Assembly (NCBI GenBank): GCA_030620095.1
Contig: JAUTXW010000588.1
Location: 526,001-590,000, forward strand
DNA from: Kuschelorhynchus macadamiae
Lineage: Eukaryota > Arthropoda > Insecta > Coleoptera > Curculionidae
DNA length: 64,000 bases
Direction of reading: 5' to 3'
Shown here: positions 14,346-27,094 of the stretch, piece after piece
How positions within the stretch are numbered: the first letter of the stretch is position 1
Layout of the letters: each line of letters begins with the position of its first letter
Notes under the pieces: generated by a model
Database searches by the model: none
Seen by the model: the letters and a program-made list of their open reading frames with translations, nothing else
Told to the model about the DNA's origin: nothing
Program-made: the position numbers and the translations under genes

Positions 14346-14989
14346 TAAACTGCAGTAAACTTAGTATAATCTAAAGTTTTATTCCTCCCCTTTCTAAACT
14401 CCTGCTAATTTCTGAACTGAAATGTTGAACAAATTGTACAGCCTATTTTATATTTAAATAAAAAAATTAATGCCCAACATCAGTCCGGTCAACTCGTGAG
14501 CTAGTAGACATACCGAGATATTCTTTGATAAAAATTGCTTTTTACACGTTGTGAGGAACTTGATACATTCAAGACAATTTAGGTAAATAAAAATAATATA
14601 TTTGCATCTTTGTTCTTATTTTGCAGATGCAGAAGTACTATTGCTTGCATCAAAGGTTTTTACAATATTCCGTTTTCACGTAATTTTTTACCCGATGAAC
14701 AAACGATATTTTTTATTTTATTGTATCGCCATATTTTCCTAAATATATGTCCGCAACAATTCGGCCATATCCCTAGGCACCAGTGATCACGCGACGCGAA
14801 AACAATGTGACAGAAATAGATCAAAGGATTTGCTGAGGAGTGGACCTTCTAGTTTATTTCTAGTAAGATATTATAATAGTGCATTTTTGAAGTAGTTATT
14901 CACTGGTAACATATATACTTTTCCTTCCTGACAGGATGATGTACGCAATAGCGAACGCATATACTGTTCAATATAACATCGTGTAAATA
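14346..14989. other. Intergenic, nothing recognised
   Basis: I see no gene, RNA or repeat structure that I can support in this stretch. Confidence 0.4.
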
Positions 14990-15195
14990 GTTAAAATTGG
15001 CGATATTCTACCATTTTTAACATTTTTTCAATATGCTTGCTATAGCACCACTCCGATAACATCCCGAATATTCCTTGAAAATTTGATCCAAATTGGTCAA
15101 ACCATCGCGGAGTAATCGATATACATACAGAATAAACATAGGATCGAATTGATAACCTCCTACTTTTTTGAACGCGGTTAAAAAATCGGTAAATT
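14990..15195 (-). repeat. Interspersed repeat with the ACCGACTTCAAAAAA-type terminus (copy 1)
   Basis: On the minus strand this reads from a start like CCGATTTTTTAACCGCGTTC through AAAAAAGTAGGAGGTTATCA, then TATATCGATTACTCCGCGAT, then GACCAATTTGGATCAAATTT. The same ordered blocks occur on the plus strand at 50270-50370. I recognise this as a widespread insect repeat whose end reads ACCGACTTCAAAAAAGGAGG. The element class is not certain. Confidence 0.65.
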
Positions 15196-16239
15196 GTCTT
15201 TATCTGGAAATCAACTAGTTATGAATCGTTTCTTTTGTTTGGAAAGTGAAGCATGATCGGTTTAGTTCAGCATGTAGTTATTGAGTAATAAGTACAACAC
15301 ATACAAATTATGTTATATTATATATATTATGTAATAAAACAATCTGTAAATACCCTTGTAATGAATTCCTCCATTTATTCAGGTAATTAATAATAACATA
15401 ATTTGAACACTGTACATACATACTAAATAACTTCGTGCTGAACTGAACTGGGTCATGCTTCACTTCTCTTGATAAAACGAAGGGTTCATTTCGAATTTCA
15501 TAACTACAACACAACAAACTTGCTTCGATTCGTCCACACAGGCTGAGATTGCAAAAGTTTATGATAAAATAATGCACTTCCACTTAATTTATATAACGAG
15601 CTCACCAGAGCTACAAGGAAGTTGCGATTTATTGAATTTAAATAAATTATTTAAGGCTACATTGCTACGACATGCCTTCTATTCCACCCAGAAATACTTG
15701 ATCACACCCTGTTTAGTGTTTATAAATCTAAATAATAAAACACAGCTAGTATTAAGTATTTGCTTGCTATTTACATGTTATTTGTAAGGTTTTATTGACT
15801 TTTTATAATTGAACAATTTTTACATTTTTATTTTATTCATGTATACGGCAGCCCGCGTGTGGCTGCAAGTTCCCATCGAGCGCTTCCTCAGGTAGCAGAT
15901 CGGGAAATGCCTCCAAGATACGGGTGGAACCGAGGAAATCAAATACTCGGGGCGGACCAAAAACTAGCACCAGTGAAGGGTAGTAGTTTCATCAAAACCA
16001 TACTGCAGCGCGAAAAGAAAGACTGCGAAGTGATAGACTAATGATAAGCGAAAGGCGAAGCTAAAGCAGAAATGTTTTCCGTGCTGCGGTACAAAAAAAG
16101 AAACGGAAGTCTTATTGTCCTATTTTCTTTCGACACCATCCTTACGGCAGCCAAAATGAAAACACGCTCCTCAGACTGGGGCACATCTTAGATGGGTGCT
16201 AAGAATCCCCCCGTCGTCTACCATTGAGAGTAATGGGAA

Positions 16240-16385
16240 AATCTGCGATTTTAGTAATAATAAATTTTGTTAAAAAAAAAACTAAAAAAGCCATTCACCT
16301 GAACGAGAATTCAAACACATCTGATCTAAAGTCGAGAATCCTACAGCTGAGCTAGAAAACTCACAATGAACGTTTCACAAAACTT
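16240..16385 (-). repeat. tRNA-derived SINE (copy A)
   Basis: On the minus strand the order is TAGCTCAGCTGTAGGATTCT (box A-like), CGACTTTAGATC, then GTGTTTGAATTCTCGTTCAG (box B-like), then a T-rich stretch and AACAAAATTTATTATTA. Copies with the same layout lie at 19035-19140 and 36655-36790. It lies inside the RTE remnant, so it is younger than that insertion. Confidence 0.7.
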
Positions 16386-16627
16386 GTTTATAGCGAGTGA
16401 TTGCTGCCCAGAATACGATTGAAATTCACGATGGTGTGCTGAATCAGATATTACATTGAAAATTGCCGGCGTTTTTGTGTTGTAAGTTTGTATTTAGTAA
16501 AATCTCGGCCCGGTTCCGGAAAACTAAAAACAAATAAAGAATACATTTATTACTAAGGTGGCTCAGAAGCACAAAACAGATATAGAATAGCCATACTACT
16601 CTCAGATGAAATCTCCAAAAATCAGTT

Positions 16628-17065
16628 GTGGCCTATGTACCTCTCAGCGATCGAGTTATGTTTGTAAAATTGCAAACAACGCACCGAATTATAAAAATAA
16701 CCCAGATTTATGCCCCAACGAGTGAAAAAACAGATGCAGAAATAGAAGAATTCTATAATAGTGTTAAAGCTATGAGTCTCACAAAGAACGAAGAATTGAT
16801 AATGGTGACTGGGGATTTTAATGCCAAAATTGGATCAGGTACTGAACGAAACATCGTTGGAGTTCATGATCTTGGTGAAACGACCTCCCGCGGAGGCAGA
16901 CTTGTTAAATTTAGCACCAAGAATAACCTCGTTGTTATACGAATACCTTTTTTAAACTACACCCCATATACATGGAGATCGCCCGCCAATTGTTACCGGA
17001 AAGTTGTAAGGCACCAAATCGGCTTTATATTGGCTGACGATACTCTCAAGAAATATTTCAAATAG
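16628..17065 (+). pseudogene. RTE endonuclease domain
   Basis: An open frame of 145 codons has the RTE endonuclease core: QIYAPTSEKTDAEIEEFYN, then LIMVTGDFNAKIGSG (the GDFNAK metal-binding loop), then GETTSRGGRLVKF, and YTWRSPANCYRKVVRHQIGF. In intact relatives the last part reads RNQIDYIL; here HQIGFIL has lost the aspartate, so the nuclease would be inactive. The N-terminal third of the domain is missing upstream, where a SINE and other sequence intervene. Confidence 0.85.
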
Positions 17066-18245
17066 TAATAGACTTTAGGACAAAATGCTTCAAGAGACTA
17101 AAAAGAAAAAAAATGACAAAGAATATAGACATCGAAAGGCAAACATGAAAACTAAATTTGATGAAAAAATGAAGATGATTGAAAGATCTGTACAAGCAGA
17201 GGTAGAAACAACCTGAAATGGAATAAAAGACATAATAATAAGTATACATGAAAATGACATTGGGTTTAGAAAGACTAACAGGAAACAAGACTGGATGACA
17301 ACGGTGATTCTTGAACTTATGACCGAGAGAAGAAAGGAATATAGAGAGCGAGAACAAGACCATCAAAAACACGTGTAGTAAGGCAAAAGAGCAATGGATG
17401 TCAGACAAATGGAAGGAAATAGAACCATTCCAGTACATAACAAAGTCAAAGAAATGAGAGATATAATAAGGAAATATTCCAACAATGAAATAAGTGGGAG
17501 TAGGAGCTAAGCTTAGATGGAAGAAGTTCGTTGAAGGCTTTTTTCACGATGATCGATCAGACCGTCCATCACCAGTAGAAGTAATAAAGATACAAAAACA
17601 AGCTAAAGTTACGGGACTAGATAAAATTATGCCGAAGTCCTAAAAGCAATAGTAAAACACGAAGGAGTAGGCCTGGATATCGTAACTTCACTCTTCAATG
17701 CAATTTAGAGTTCTGGGAAAATACCTTCTGATTGGCTGAAGTCTACATTTATAACATTGCTGAAAAAACTAGTTCCTCTCGATGACTATCCCATGACAAG
17801 TCTTATGTGTCATGTACTAAAAGTATTTCTAAGAAATTTCCATGGGCGAATTTCAAAATTTATATAAGCCTGCCTAATTGTAACTGTATGTGATAATCTA
17901 AGTGTTGTATTGTGATATATTAATTTGTGTGATATCAAGTACATTTTACAATACTTAATTGTTTTATTTATCATTATTTTATCTATTGTGACTTTTTAAT
18001 TGACGTATGAAATTTTGTTGTAAGATTTTTTATCATGAATAAATTCTATTGCTTCTATTGAATTATCAGAGATTATCACAGAGAGAAAAATTCTGGGGAG
18101 ATCTGTCGGAAAACGCCAGAATTCATGGTTGGAAGAATTGAGATGGTTTCAATGTACATCGACAGACATTTTTTGGACAGCAGTTTCCAAAACTATGATA
18201 GCCATTTGGAACTTCCGACAGGAGGCAGCGCACTAAGAGGATACA

Positions 18246-19034
18246 TTTCTTTCATGCAGACGATTGTAAAAAGTTAATACCATGAACTATTTCATATATC
18301 ATAACGCAGGGAAGTTTCAGTTAAAGTCAATTTACCCATGTTTTAAATTTTTTCAAATTCTATTATTGTATGAATTTTTTTGTTAGATAATGGAAGTTAC
18401 CATATTAATCAAACTTACTGACTTCCATGAACTAAGAAAAAATTATTCAATAAATTGAATTTGAACAAAGTTTAAAACACGCAGTTTGTCTTATATAAAC
18501 ATATTTTGTCTGTAAATACATAAGATATATTTCTAGCGTCTAAGGGTTTTATCATAATCATTCCAAATCTAATAATAGCAATCAACAACAACTACAATCT
18601 AAACTTGTGTAGTTCGTTAAGTAACGAGGAAAAATAACAGTTCTCACCAAGGAACTAAATGAACTAGCCAGCATTTTAAAACGAGTTAATTTAAAATAAA
18701 CTAGACTTCAGTCGAATACTGACCCAACTGATACACTCTTATCAGTTGGGTCAGTATTTAAAAAGAATTATGTCCAGTTCATATTCATGCTTGTGGAAGT
18801 AAACTAGATGACGAAGTGAAATCAATCGTGTTATGAATAACTATCCTGATTATATCTTATAAAAATATTTTGTAATTTTGTAACAATTTTTATTATGTCT
18901 TTTTAACATGGTTTTCGTCATAAGGTGTGAAATTTATCGCTACGCTAACGTGAACGAACTTTCTAAATTTTGGTTCACGCGAAACCACGTCATTAACGTT
19001 CACGCTAACTAATATAAGCTATTTATATGTTTTT
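18246..19034. other. Intergenic, with a strong 19-bp hairpin
   Basis: There is no gene. A perfect stem-loop lies at 18715-18758: 19-base arms (AATACTGACCCAACTGATA and its inverse complement) around the 6-base loop CACTCT. The short motif CACGCTAACGTGAACGAA near 18945 recurs inverted near 19585-19605, flanking the SINE. Confidence 0.5.
18715..18758. repeat. Perfect 19-bp inverted repeat
   Basis: The arms 18715-18733 and 18740-18758 are exactly complementary and are separated by six bases. It may be the centre of a foldback element or an isolated hairpin. No terminator or RNA-gene context is visible. Confidence 0.9.
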
Positions 19035-19140
19035 CGTCGAGAAGCTTGGTAGTAGTGGTAGGGTTCTTAGCCCCTGTCGTATAGCTTGTGAGTTTGAATC
19101 CGGACAAAGACAATTTTTTTTTAAACAAAATTTATAAATA
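19035..19140 (+). repeat. tRNA-derived SINE (copy B)
   Basis: GCTTGGTAGTAGTGGTAGGG (box A-like) and GTGAGTTTGAATCCGGACAA (box B-like) are followed by a T run and AAACAAAATTTATAAATAAT. This is the head and start of the body as in copies A and C. Sequence at about 19435-19520 (CCGAATTCCG, then CTGTTAAG, then CCCCCGTTAGATTAG) resembles 36835-36925 after copy C, so the family body may extend further and here be interrupted. It is not a functional tRNA: no cloverleaf closes. Confidence 0.65.
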
Positions 19141-22100
19141 ATAAAAATTGTCTTGTCTTGTTCTGCTTGATGGCGTTGCTTCTAGGCAATTGTCAGCTCA
19201 ATTTAATAAACATTTGAATTCTTTCTTTCTTTCTCTTCAGTTTAACGGCCTTGAGCTGCCTAGGCTATACGGCCGATGTGGTAGCTATATTTTCAATTTT
19301 GTTTGTTTTCTTTGGTACTATCTTTCAATATCTTTTTAATGCTCTTGGCTTCCACTAGATGCCCCTTGAGAGTACTACTGGTCGCACACATATTTTCTTA
19401 AAATTAGGTTAGGTTCGCTGTAAAGAAAGCGAGCCAACCGAATTCCGAGTCTATATTAAAACAAGCATTTTTTTAACAAAATCTATACTGTTAAGTATAG
19501 ATCCCCCGTTAGATTAGTAAAAGTTTGTCAAAAAAAAACAGTCATTTACACGTTTCCCTTATTTAACGGGAACCGACTCCGACAATTCGTTCACGTTAGC
19601 GTGGAAGGGGCAACTGCCGAAATTTATTATATTTATTAAGTTAGGAAAAATATTGGCTATGTGACCAGAAAGGCATCAAATATATATTTTTTAAACTGCA
19701 GACAATAAATAATTCAAATTTAATTTAAAATGAACCGTTAAGCACACCATTACCACGGAACACACTATAGCGTAGTAGTGTTGGAACTAGCCCTTAAAAT
19801 AAATTGCTAACATACCTATATCAACTATACCTATTAGGGACTTTATACAATCCGATAATATATATTAAGTTTCTTCTTATTTTAATTCATGCAGGTGTGA
19901 TAAGCCAGAAAATATTATGTTTGAAACAGGCTTTTATAAGCTGTCAAAAATAAAAACATTCTTACAAGTCTCATTTATTTTTATCTTATAATTACTTACA
20001 AACAATATCTTTATTGTTTGTAAGTTATGGTTTGTTAGAATGCATTGGTTTTTTAAAGTAAATCTTGGACTACTCTCTGTAATATATTACCCTTAACCAC
20101 TTGACCATTTTAAATGCAATAACTGCAGGTTTAAAGTCATGTTGCCTAAAGTCTCATTTTTTTCACCCTTGTAAAATAAACCATTTCTAACAAAATGGAA
20201 CCCATTGGGTGTTATATTACTGTTACTGTTATTTGTACATTCATAATTTCCATTGTTATATAATGACTAAAACATCCAGAAACGCAATAACACAAATACA
20301 TACAATTATTGTCGGCAACTTAATATACATATAAGTGATACACTTATCTCCAAAAAACTCTTAAAGTAAAAATATTCATTGTAGATACAAGAGGTATGAA
20401 TATAAATTACTAGTTTGTCAAAAAAATATTTTGCAAAGATCATATAACTCTTAATTAAATACCTATATAATTTTAAATTATTATACTTAAATGTTTTAGA
20501 ACTATTCACAAAATTTTCACATACAGGGCGAAACAACCAAGACGGATTGAAGAAACGTGATATTTTTTTCTTTTCAAATTCATTTACTGCTGTTAAACCG
20601 AAAGATCTAATAAGGAACGGATAAACGATATCCAGAAACTGATTGGTAAATAAACTATAAATATCATACTTATTCCTTTTTATTTCCACCGCCACCCGAA
20701 TATCTGACTGTGTGGATTGATACATATGATGTCACAAGATATACATGTTAAGCCCCGGTTTTTTTAGAGTATTTTGACAAAAAAAAAAAAGATTTTTTTT
20801 TACATTAAGAAAGACTTCAGTGAGGATAAGTAAGAATAGACCTCGATATTCGAAGCGAAAAACTACGCAAGGATGTAACGTAGATCCCCAGTTAGCACAG
20901 AAAACAGTAAAAATATTTTCCGATATCTAAAGCCTTGCTTAAAGTATATAATAATTTCTAATGGTAAAAAAAAATCATAGTCTTCATAAGGCCATAAATA
21001 CTGCAATATCAGAATATCTTTGTTATAAGATCCTAGCCATTTAATTAAAAGACCAATCTGGAACTAGATTATTTTCTCATGGAAAAATAATACATCAAAA
21101 AATAGAAAAAATTTAAAACTACAAAAGGTCTCTATGATGCAGTTTTAGACATAATATGAACAGAATGGAACTTGACACAAAGAGATACATTTTCAGAAAT
21201 TTTTTTAAGACAAATAGTTAATACGTTTTTCGTAAAAAGTATATACTAATACTAATTTTCGCTGCAACTATGGAAAATTTTCCTGTAACACCATTTGTAG
21301 AATATGATAATGTAGTAAGATTTGTTTTTATAAACGTCAAAACAATCTATTATCTGCTCATTTATGTACTAATAATGCTTAACAGCTGATATTATTATAA
21401 GCAGAGATAATTACAAAGGGGCCAATCAGGCCTAGATGTTGTGTCTCTCACCTACCACAGCAGTTGTTTTTCTCTAAATTGCTATTGTAAACAGATACGA
21501 ATTTTCCATTACAGAGCAAAAACCTGTTTCACCTACTCCGGTAATATCAATAGCTGCAACAATTGACCAGGAAAGATTTCCACGGACAGAAGAATGATAG
21601 AATTTGTGTCAATATCAATATGTAAGAAAAACAGGAGACATAATACCAGGGAACTATTTTGTTTTTGGGATCATATGATGACATTAGTGTACCGTAGTTC
21701 TGAAACTGTTGACAAAACAATCGTCACAAACCCATTTTTGCCACCATGGAACATATAAAAATCACTCAAGACATTCCCATTGTCTACTTCACCATGTTAT
21801 TGCTTATTAACTAGTGATGATGCCCATTTTCAAGCCTTATTTTAAAAATATTTTCCTTAGTATGTTGAGTGTTGTGCATAATTATAAAAAATGTAACAAT
21901 GTTTTAATAATATTTATTTCTTCAAAAGCATTGACTTCTTAATTTCAAAACACTAGATTCAAGCCTGATGAACAATATTTTTTTTAAAATAGACAACAAT
22001 TTAAAATCCTAAATCGAGCACAATAATCTAATCTAACTAGCCTTCAAAATGATAATTCGTGCAGCGTTCAGATTACAATATTGCCGCCTCAAACAAAATT

Positions 22101-22779
22101 GTACATTTTGAAATAATCATGACTCCAATGTCCTTGAATTAATTTCTCTTTCTCCCATATATTTCTTTTCTCTCCATATAATGTAATAGCAACAGCAGGA
22201 GTTACTAGTTTAATGAAAATACTAAAATGCAAGTACTGTTAGTAGGTTCTTAAAAATTAAAGGGATTTCAACAGTCCAGATACAAAGGACATATATACCC
22301 ACACAAAAATACACGAAATATACCACCAAAGGGAGTGAGGCAGTTTTTTAAATTTTCTGCCTTAAAACATAAAGTCAGATATGTCAAATAAAGTTTATAT
22401 TCTAGATGAAATTGTCTGAATTCAAGTGCAATAAAATTAAAAAATATCAAATGCTGCAGTGTTACAGATGAAACAAAATGTTGATACTGATTGTAACTTA
22501 AAACTTTCATAATATATTAAATATATTTAGTATTATAATTAGGGTTTTGCATTTGAGCGATCAATAACTCTGTGGTCAACTGACTGGTCTTTTAACTAAT
22601 ACCTTGAGCAAATTTTAGTTTAAAGACAAATAATTTTTTTCAAAAGTAAACAACATTAATAATATTTGACTTTGAGATCTAAACCATAGGTAAATGAAGG
22701 GTAGCTTTTGCTACTCACTTTCAGTCTTGCTATTCCACCGTAATTTAGACTTTAGTAAAACTGATCCAATAAGTTATTC
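19141..22779. other. Intergenic, mostly unrecognised
   Basis: About 3.6 kb with no gene I can support. A 139-codon minus-strand reading frame at 20306-20725 has no family signature and an AT-driven composition (rich in F, Y, I, K, N). The segment 20780-21250 gives short patches that look like decayed transposon coding sequence (for instance TEWNLTQRDTF), but the family cannot be named. Confidence 0.35.
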
Positions 22780-22907
22780 AGGAAAGATATTATCAACATT
22801 GTTTTACAGAGGCAGAAATCTTTAATAAATTAAAGGACCTTGATCCTTCCAAGAATGGTGGCCCTGATAGAATTCCTACTATTCTATTGCAATGATGCTG
22901 TGAGTCA

Positions 22908-23520
22908 TTGTCTCAGCCTTTATGTACAATTTTTCAGAGATCCATTAATCTGGGCTCCTTTCCTGAATTTTGGAAGTTTTCTACCCTTCTACCCATTTTC
23001 AAATCTGGTGATAAAAGTGATGTGAAGAACTACAGAGGTATTTCTTTACTTTCACATATACCAAAGCTCTTTGAGGCAATTATCACCGATCATATATTTG
23101 AGTCTTTAAAACACTATATTACGACTATGCAACATGGTTTTTATCGTGGTCGTTCAACAACTACCAATCTTGCAATATTTCAAAATTACTTAGTGACATC
23201 GGTTGAGCAGCAGCAGATCGATGTTATTTACACTGACATATCTAAAGCTTTTGACAGTGTTTGCCATCAGCTTCTGTTATGAAAATTACAGCAAATTGGT
23301 TTTTGTGGAAAATATCTTGAGTTAATCAAATCGAATTTATTTAATCGTCGCCAGCAAGTCAACATATGCGGTTCAGTCTCCAGGGAGATTCTTGTGACAT
23401 CGGGTGTCCCGCAGGGTTCGCATGCGGGTCCACTTCTCTTTCTGCTCTTTATAAATGATATAATATCCTGTTTCGAATTTTCCGAATGTCTTTTATATGC
23501 AGACAACTTAAAATTCTTCT
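22908..23520 (+). pseudogene. Reverse transcriptase of LINE copy 2
   Basis: RT motifs in order are STLLPIFKSGDKSDVKNYRG, ISLLSHIPKLFE, QHGFYRGRSTTTNLA, DVIYTDISKAFDSV (catalytic D), a stop at 23281, then TSGVPQGSHAGPLLFLLFIN and LLYADNLKFF. The catalytic pair reads YADN instead of Y/FADD, so a metal ligand is lost in addition to the stops. Confidence 0.87.
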
Positions 23521-23630
23521 CACCAGTCTCCTAAGACTCCAATCCTCTGCAGTCTGATATGTAAAGGCTCGTCAAATGGTGCAGAACTAATTATCTCTCT
23601 CTTAACATCTCGTAAAGTGTTAAATGTAAA

Positions 23631-24128
23631 GTGCTCCGTTTTCACAAATATATTAATACCATACCCTCCACCTACTTTATAGATAATGTAAACCTTGAAG
23701 TTGTTAGTTTTTTCACGGACCTAGGTGTTATTTTTGATGAAAATCTTACTTTTAATCTACATATTGATAACATTGTACTTAAGGGTTTTAGATTTCTGGG
23801 TTTTATAAAGCGACATACGAAACACATAACTGATACCAAAGCAATTGGGTGTCTCTATAACTCATTGGTTCGTAGCATTCTAGAATATTGTTGTACAATA
23901 TGGAGTCCATCATACCAGTGCCACATCGACAGAATTGAAAAGGTGCAAAATAGGTTTTCAAAATACCTCTTACATAAATTGCATTTCCCATATCAAGGTC
24001 TGTCATCTAATACTAGAGCTCTTCTTTGCGGCCTTCAAACCCTTGAATTTAGAAGAAAGAAGGCACTTCTGGTCTTTTTGCATAAATTGGTGATTGAGAA
24101 GAACAAGACAATCACAGCTGTTTATTGA
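23631..24128 (+). pseudogene. C-terminal (thumb and tail) part of LINE copy 2
   Basis: An open frame of 165 codons contains DLGVIFDENLTFNLHIDNIV, LYNSLVRSILEYCCTIWSPS and DRIEKVQNRFSKYLLHKLHF, the region that follows the RT in jockey-like elements. It stops at 24126; homologous sequence resumes in another frame (YRTNYGFSAFVDQL around 24140). Confidence 0.82.
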
Positions 24129-24561
24129 AAGGTACCACCGTACAAATTATGGGTTTAGCGCATTTGTTGACCAACTGGTTCAAAATTACAATCGTCACTT
24201 CTCAGTATATGATATTTTCAGACTAAGCACTTTGCAGCTGAAAAGACAGTTAACCGGATTGGTTTTGTAATTGTAATTTTTGGGCCCATATTGATGTTAG
24301 TTTTTGTTTATGTAGTTGTGTAGTTTTATCATTATTCATGTATTATTTTATTTCAATTGAAAATCTTTCTCACTGGTAATTTTTGTTTGCTGATCTGACA
24401 TATTTTTTTTTAGAGTTACTGACTTCATTATTTACTTATTTGACGTTATTTGCGAATGCGTACCATTTGGAATGTTTAGCATTCTGTAGTGTACGTTTCT
24501 GAAGGGCCACTTGTCCGATGCGTGCATCGGCTACGTCCTTACATTCATTAAAAAAAAAAAG

Positions 24562-25188
24562 TAAATATTATAAAAATCTTAGAATATAACTACACTAGAC
24601 TACTTTTAAACATTTTCTTACGAAACATGATATAAAACTCCAAAACAAAAAAGTCTGAACATTTAAAAGAAAAACCGAGATTATTAATTAAAAATATAGC
24701 AGTGGGTTGACATACATATCTGTGACTAAAAGCCATACAGCTAAAGCTTATAGAAAAAACTAAAGATCGCAAATCAATTAATCTTCCATGTCATATTGGT
24801 TGCATCACCTTTAACTGAAATATAAGAAAATATAAAAAATGCGAATTTTTTATGGCAGATTCCTAGTTCTAAAAACGGCACTTTCAATATACAAAGAAAA
24901 TAAATTGTTAAGAACACTTTCGGTCTTAGTAAACTCTAAAGACCATATTAGGATATTAAATATACATACAATCAACAAACAAAACAATCCTTCAAATATA
25001 CCAGACTGGCACATTGTTAATGATTTGTAAATATATTAAGTAAAAAAACGAGGTAGGTTGCTGAATTTCTATTTCTATACCTACTGTAATTTACTAACCT
25101 ACAAAACTAATCATCAAGTCTCACTTAAAAAAGAATTTTACACTTCTCAGTATAAATTCAATTTTGTATCTTTAATTACAAAAAATAA
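24562..25188. other. 3' flank of TMEM201
   Basis: AT-rich sequence between the LINE tail and the TMEM201 stop codon. It probably includes the TMEM201 3' UTR on the minus strand. I cannot place a poly-A site with confidence. Confidence 0.4.
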
Positions 25189-27094
25189 TTAATTAATAAA
25201 TATGGGTTCAGACAGCAAAGAACTTCTCTCTGGAGAATTATCCCTTGAATTCGGCAGTGATTTAGACAATCCCTTTTTTAATTCTCCGGTTGATATGAAA
25301 CCTGAACTAGTACTGGATGATCTACTGTTATTGCGTTTGTTATCTGTATTTTCTTGTATAAAAGTTCTACTTAGTGGTGAATTACATTGAATATTTGACA
25401 TAGAATTGACGACAAACATTTGTGCACCATTCAAATTTGACCATATATTAGAATTTGGTACATTACCTGTATGGAAAGACATAGACAAACTTCCATTTCC
25501 ACCTCCATTTGAATGAAATGAGTTAATATTATTTAACTTGGAAGGGGATAAAAGAGACCTAGTAGGTCGTTCAAGTGTACTAGATGGAGATAAAGGTCGG
25601 AAAGTATTATTAAACAATGGGTCATGATTAGATGATACTGGGGAAGATATATTTAAAAGAGTAGCATTTCTAAAGTTAGAGGCTGGTGAAGTAGAGGTCG
25701 TAAAATTTTGTGGAATAACGCTGGAGGTATTTCTAGGAGAAAAGGTATTGGAATGATGAGAAATATTTTTAAACAAAGATGATGAGGTAGTTGGTTGGTT
25801 AAGTACAGTCAGTCCTTGATTGTAGGAGCTTCCTGTCGCATTCAACAATTGATTATGTGTATATACTGGCTCATTTCTAACAGACATTGGAGAAATGCTG
25901 CGCGACTGGCTCAGAATATGGCTACTCTGATTGGCAGTGAAAGTCGCTTTTGGAACATTATTCAAACTGGGATTGTACGTTGAACTATGTGGACTTAAAA
26001 GAGATGTATGATGTGATTGGTTTATAAACGAACTATTGTGGCTATTAAAAGTTGGACCACAATTATAAAGACTCCCTGGCGATTGGGGTCTAGTGTTTTG
26101 ATTTAAAAACGGATTGGGAGAAGCCGAGGTTTGATAATTTTTATGTATACTAGAGTCAAAGGCACCTATATTCAAATCATTAAAGTTTTTATTTAATTGG
26201 GCGTTTCTAGTAGTATATAAATCATTATTGGTTGTAGTGTTACGTGTAGAATTTCTAGATCTAACCGATTCGAAACTCCTATTAAACTTACTAAAACTAC
26301 TGGCAGTGATTGGTGAATGTTTATTATTGGCTGTTCTGTAACTCGTCACTGAATTATTTAAGTCGGAATCTTCACTTTCCTCATCTTCTGAACAATTTTT
26401 ATTTTTAAAATCGCGTTGAATATGTTTTAAATTAAATTTTCTTGCATTGTTAACTTTTGACTGAAAACACGTAGAACTATAAAAATATGTTAAGTATAAT
26501 GAACAAAATATTTCTAAAGTTTTAAAATATAAAGAAATATCAGACTTAAAATGAACCGACGACACTAAACCAAGTATTAGCCACGAAAACAAGTTGTTGA
26601 ATGTCGTTAATAATCTACCATTTTTTCCAAAAATATTCAATAATATTTCAACAGACAAACCTAACACACTTATATGTAAAATAGTAGACTCTTGAAATTG
26701 CACTACCTTAGGCAAATACTTTATTAAAGTTTTCCGACCAAAATGAGTCAGGTTAAATTTGTAAACTATTGAATAAATATTTGACAATATCACATTATTT
26801 GGCAGTAAATATTTAGATAAAACGTGTTTAGGTAGAAACACATCCCAACCACTCAAAATAACCAAATTAAAAAGCGATAATACAAGTAAAAATATTCTAG
26901 TAATACTTAGCCTAAAATAAAACTTATTAGTGCTCCAAGATCCCTGAGTACTTCTTTTTGAACTGTTAGGCGATTTTAAGTTCTTCTGATTTTTAATTCT
27001 ATTCCCAAATATCCATGCACTTTGCTTCCTCACAGTGTTTTTGACAACTTTTGAACAGTTTTTGCAAAGCTTGTAAGTTTTTTCCAATTGCTGC
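25189..27094 (-). CDS. TMEM201: TMEM201 exon 4 (terminal)
   Basis: The acceptor TTTTTTAG|GCAG is at 27096-27095; the first base completes the glutamate codon begun in exon 3. It encodes QQLEKTYKLCKNCSKVVKNT (fourth CxxC), the membrane block and the Ser/Asn-rich tail ending SEPIFIN and stop. The open frame extends 15 codons upstream to an ATG at 27138, but that part is intron. The tail has an acidic patch (CSEDEESEDSDLN) and many SP/SPS motifs, which could be phosphorylation sites (inference). Confidence 0.95.

Larger units (their letters stand above)
15846..18245 (+). mobile_element. RTE-like LINE remnant
   Basis: This is a broken RTE-type non-LTR retrotransposon. A GC-rich leader (15846-16030, with CTCAGGTAGCAGATCGGGAA and ACTCGGGGCGGACCAAAAAC) is followed by a SINE insertion. 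The endonuclease comes at 16628-17065. N-terminal RT pieces lie at about 17600-17860 (EVLKAIVKHEGVGLDI, SSGKIPSDWLKSTFITLLKK). After an unrelated AT-rich insertion (about 17865-18060), the RTE C-terminal motif follows at 18064-18240 (GRSVGKRQNSWLEELRW, FWTAVSKTMIAIWNF). Most of the RT palm is absent and there are several stops. Confidence 0.82.
22780..24561 (+). mobile_element. Jockey-like LINE, 5'-truncated, with poly-A tail (LINE copy 2)
   Basis: It starts within the RT (EAEIFNKLKDLDPSKNGGPD) and runs through the palm and thumb to a C-terminus like that of copy 1 (NYGFSAFVDQLVQNYNRHFS). It ends in a ~290-base 3' UTR and A11 at about 24549-24560. The UTR carries a self-complementary CGATGCGTGCATCG near 24515. 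Stops occur at about 22893, 23281, 23534 and others, so it is inactive. The tail and the order of domains fit target-primed insertion. Confidence 0.88.

Noticed and set aside
19035..19110. Functional tRNA
   Set aside because: Box A and B words are present but stems do not pair; the T-rich linker and shared body show a SINE.
20306..20725. 139-codon minus-strand reading frame
   Set aside because: No family signature, AT-driven composition, no convincing splice or start context; likely chance in AT-rich DNA.
25202..25983. Plus-strand reading frames opposite TMEM201 exon 4
   Set aside because: Antisense shadows of a well-supported exon.
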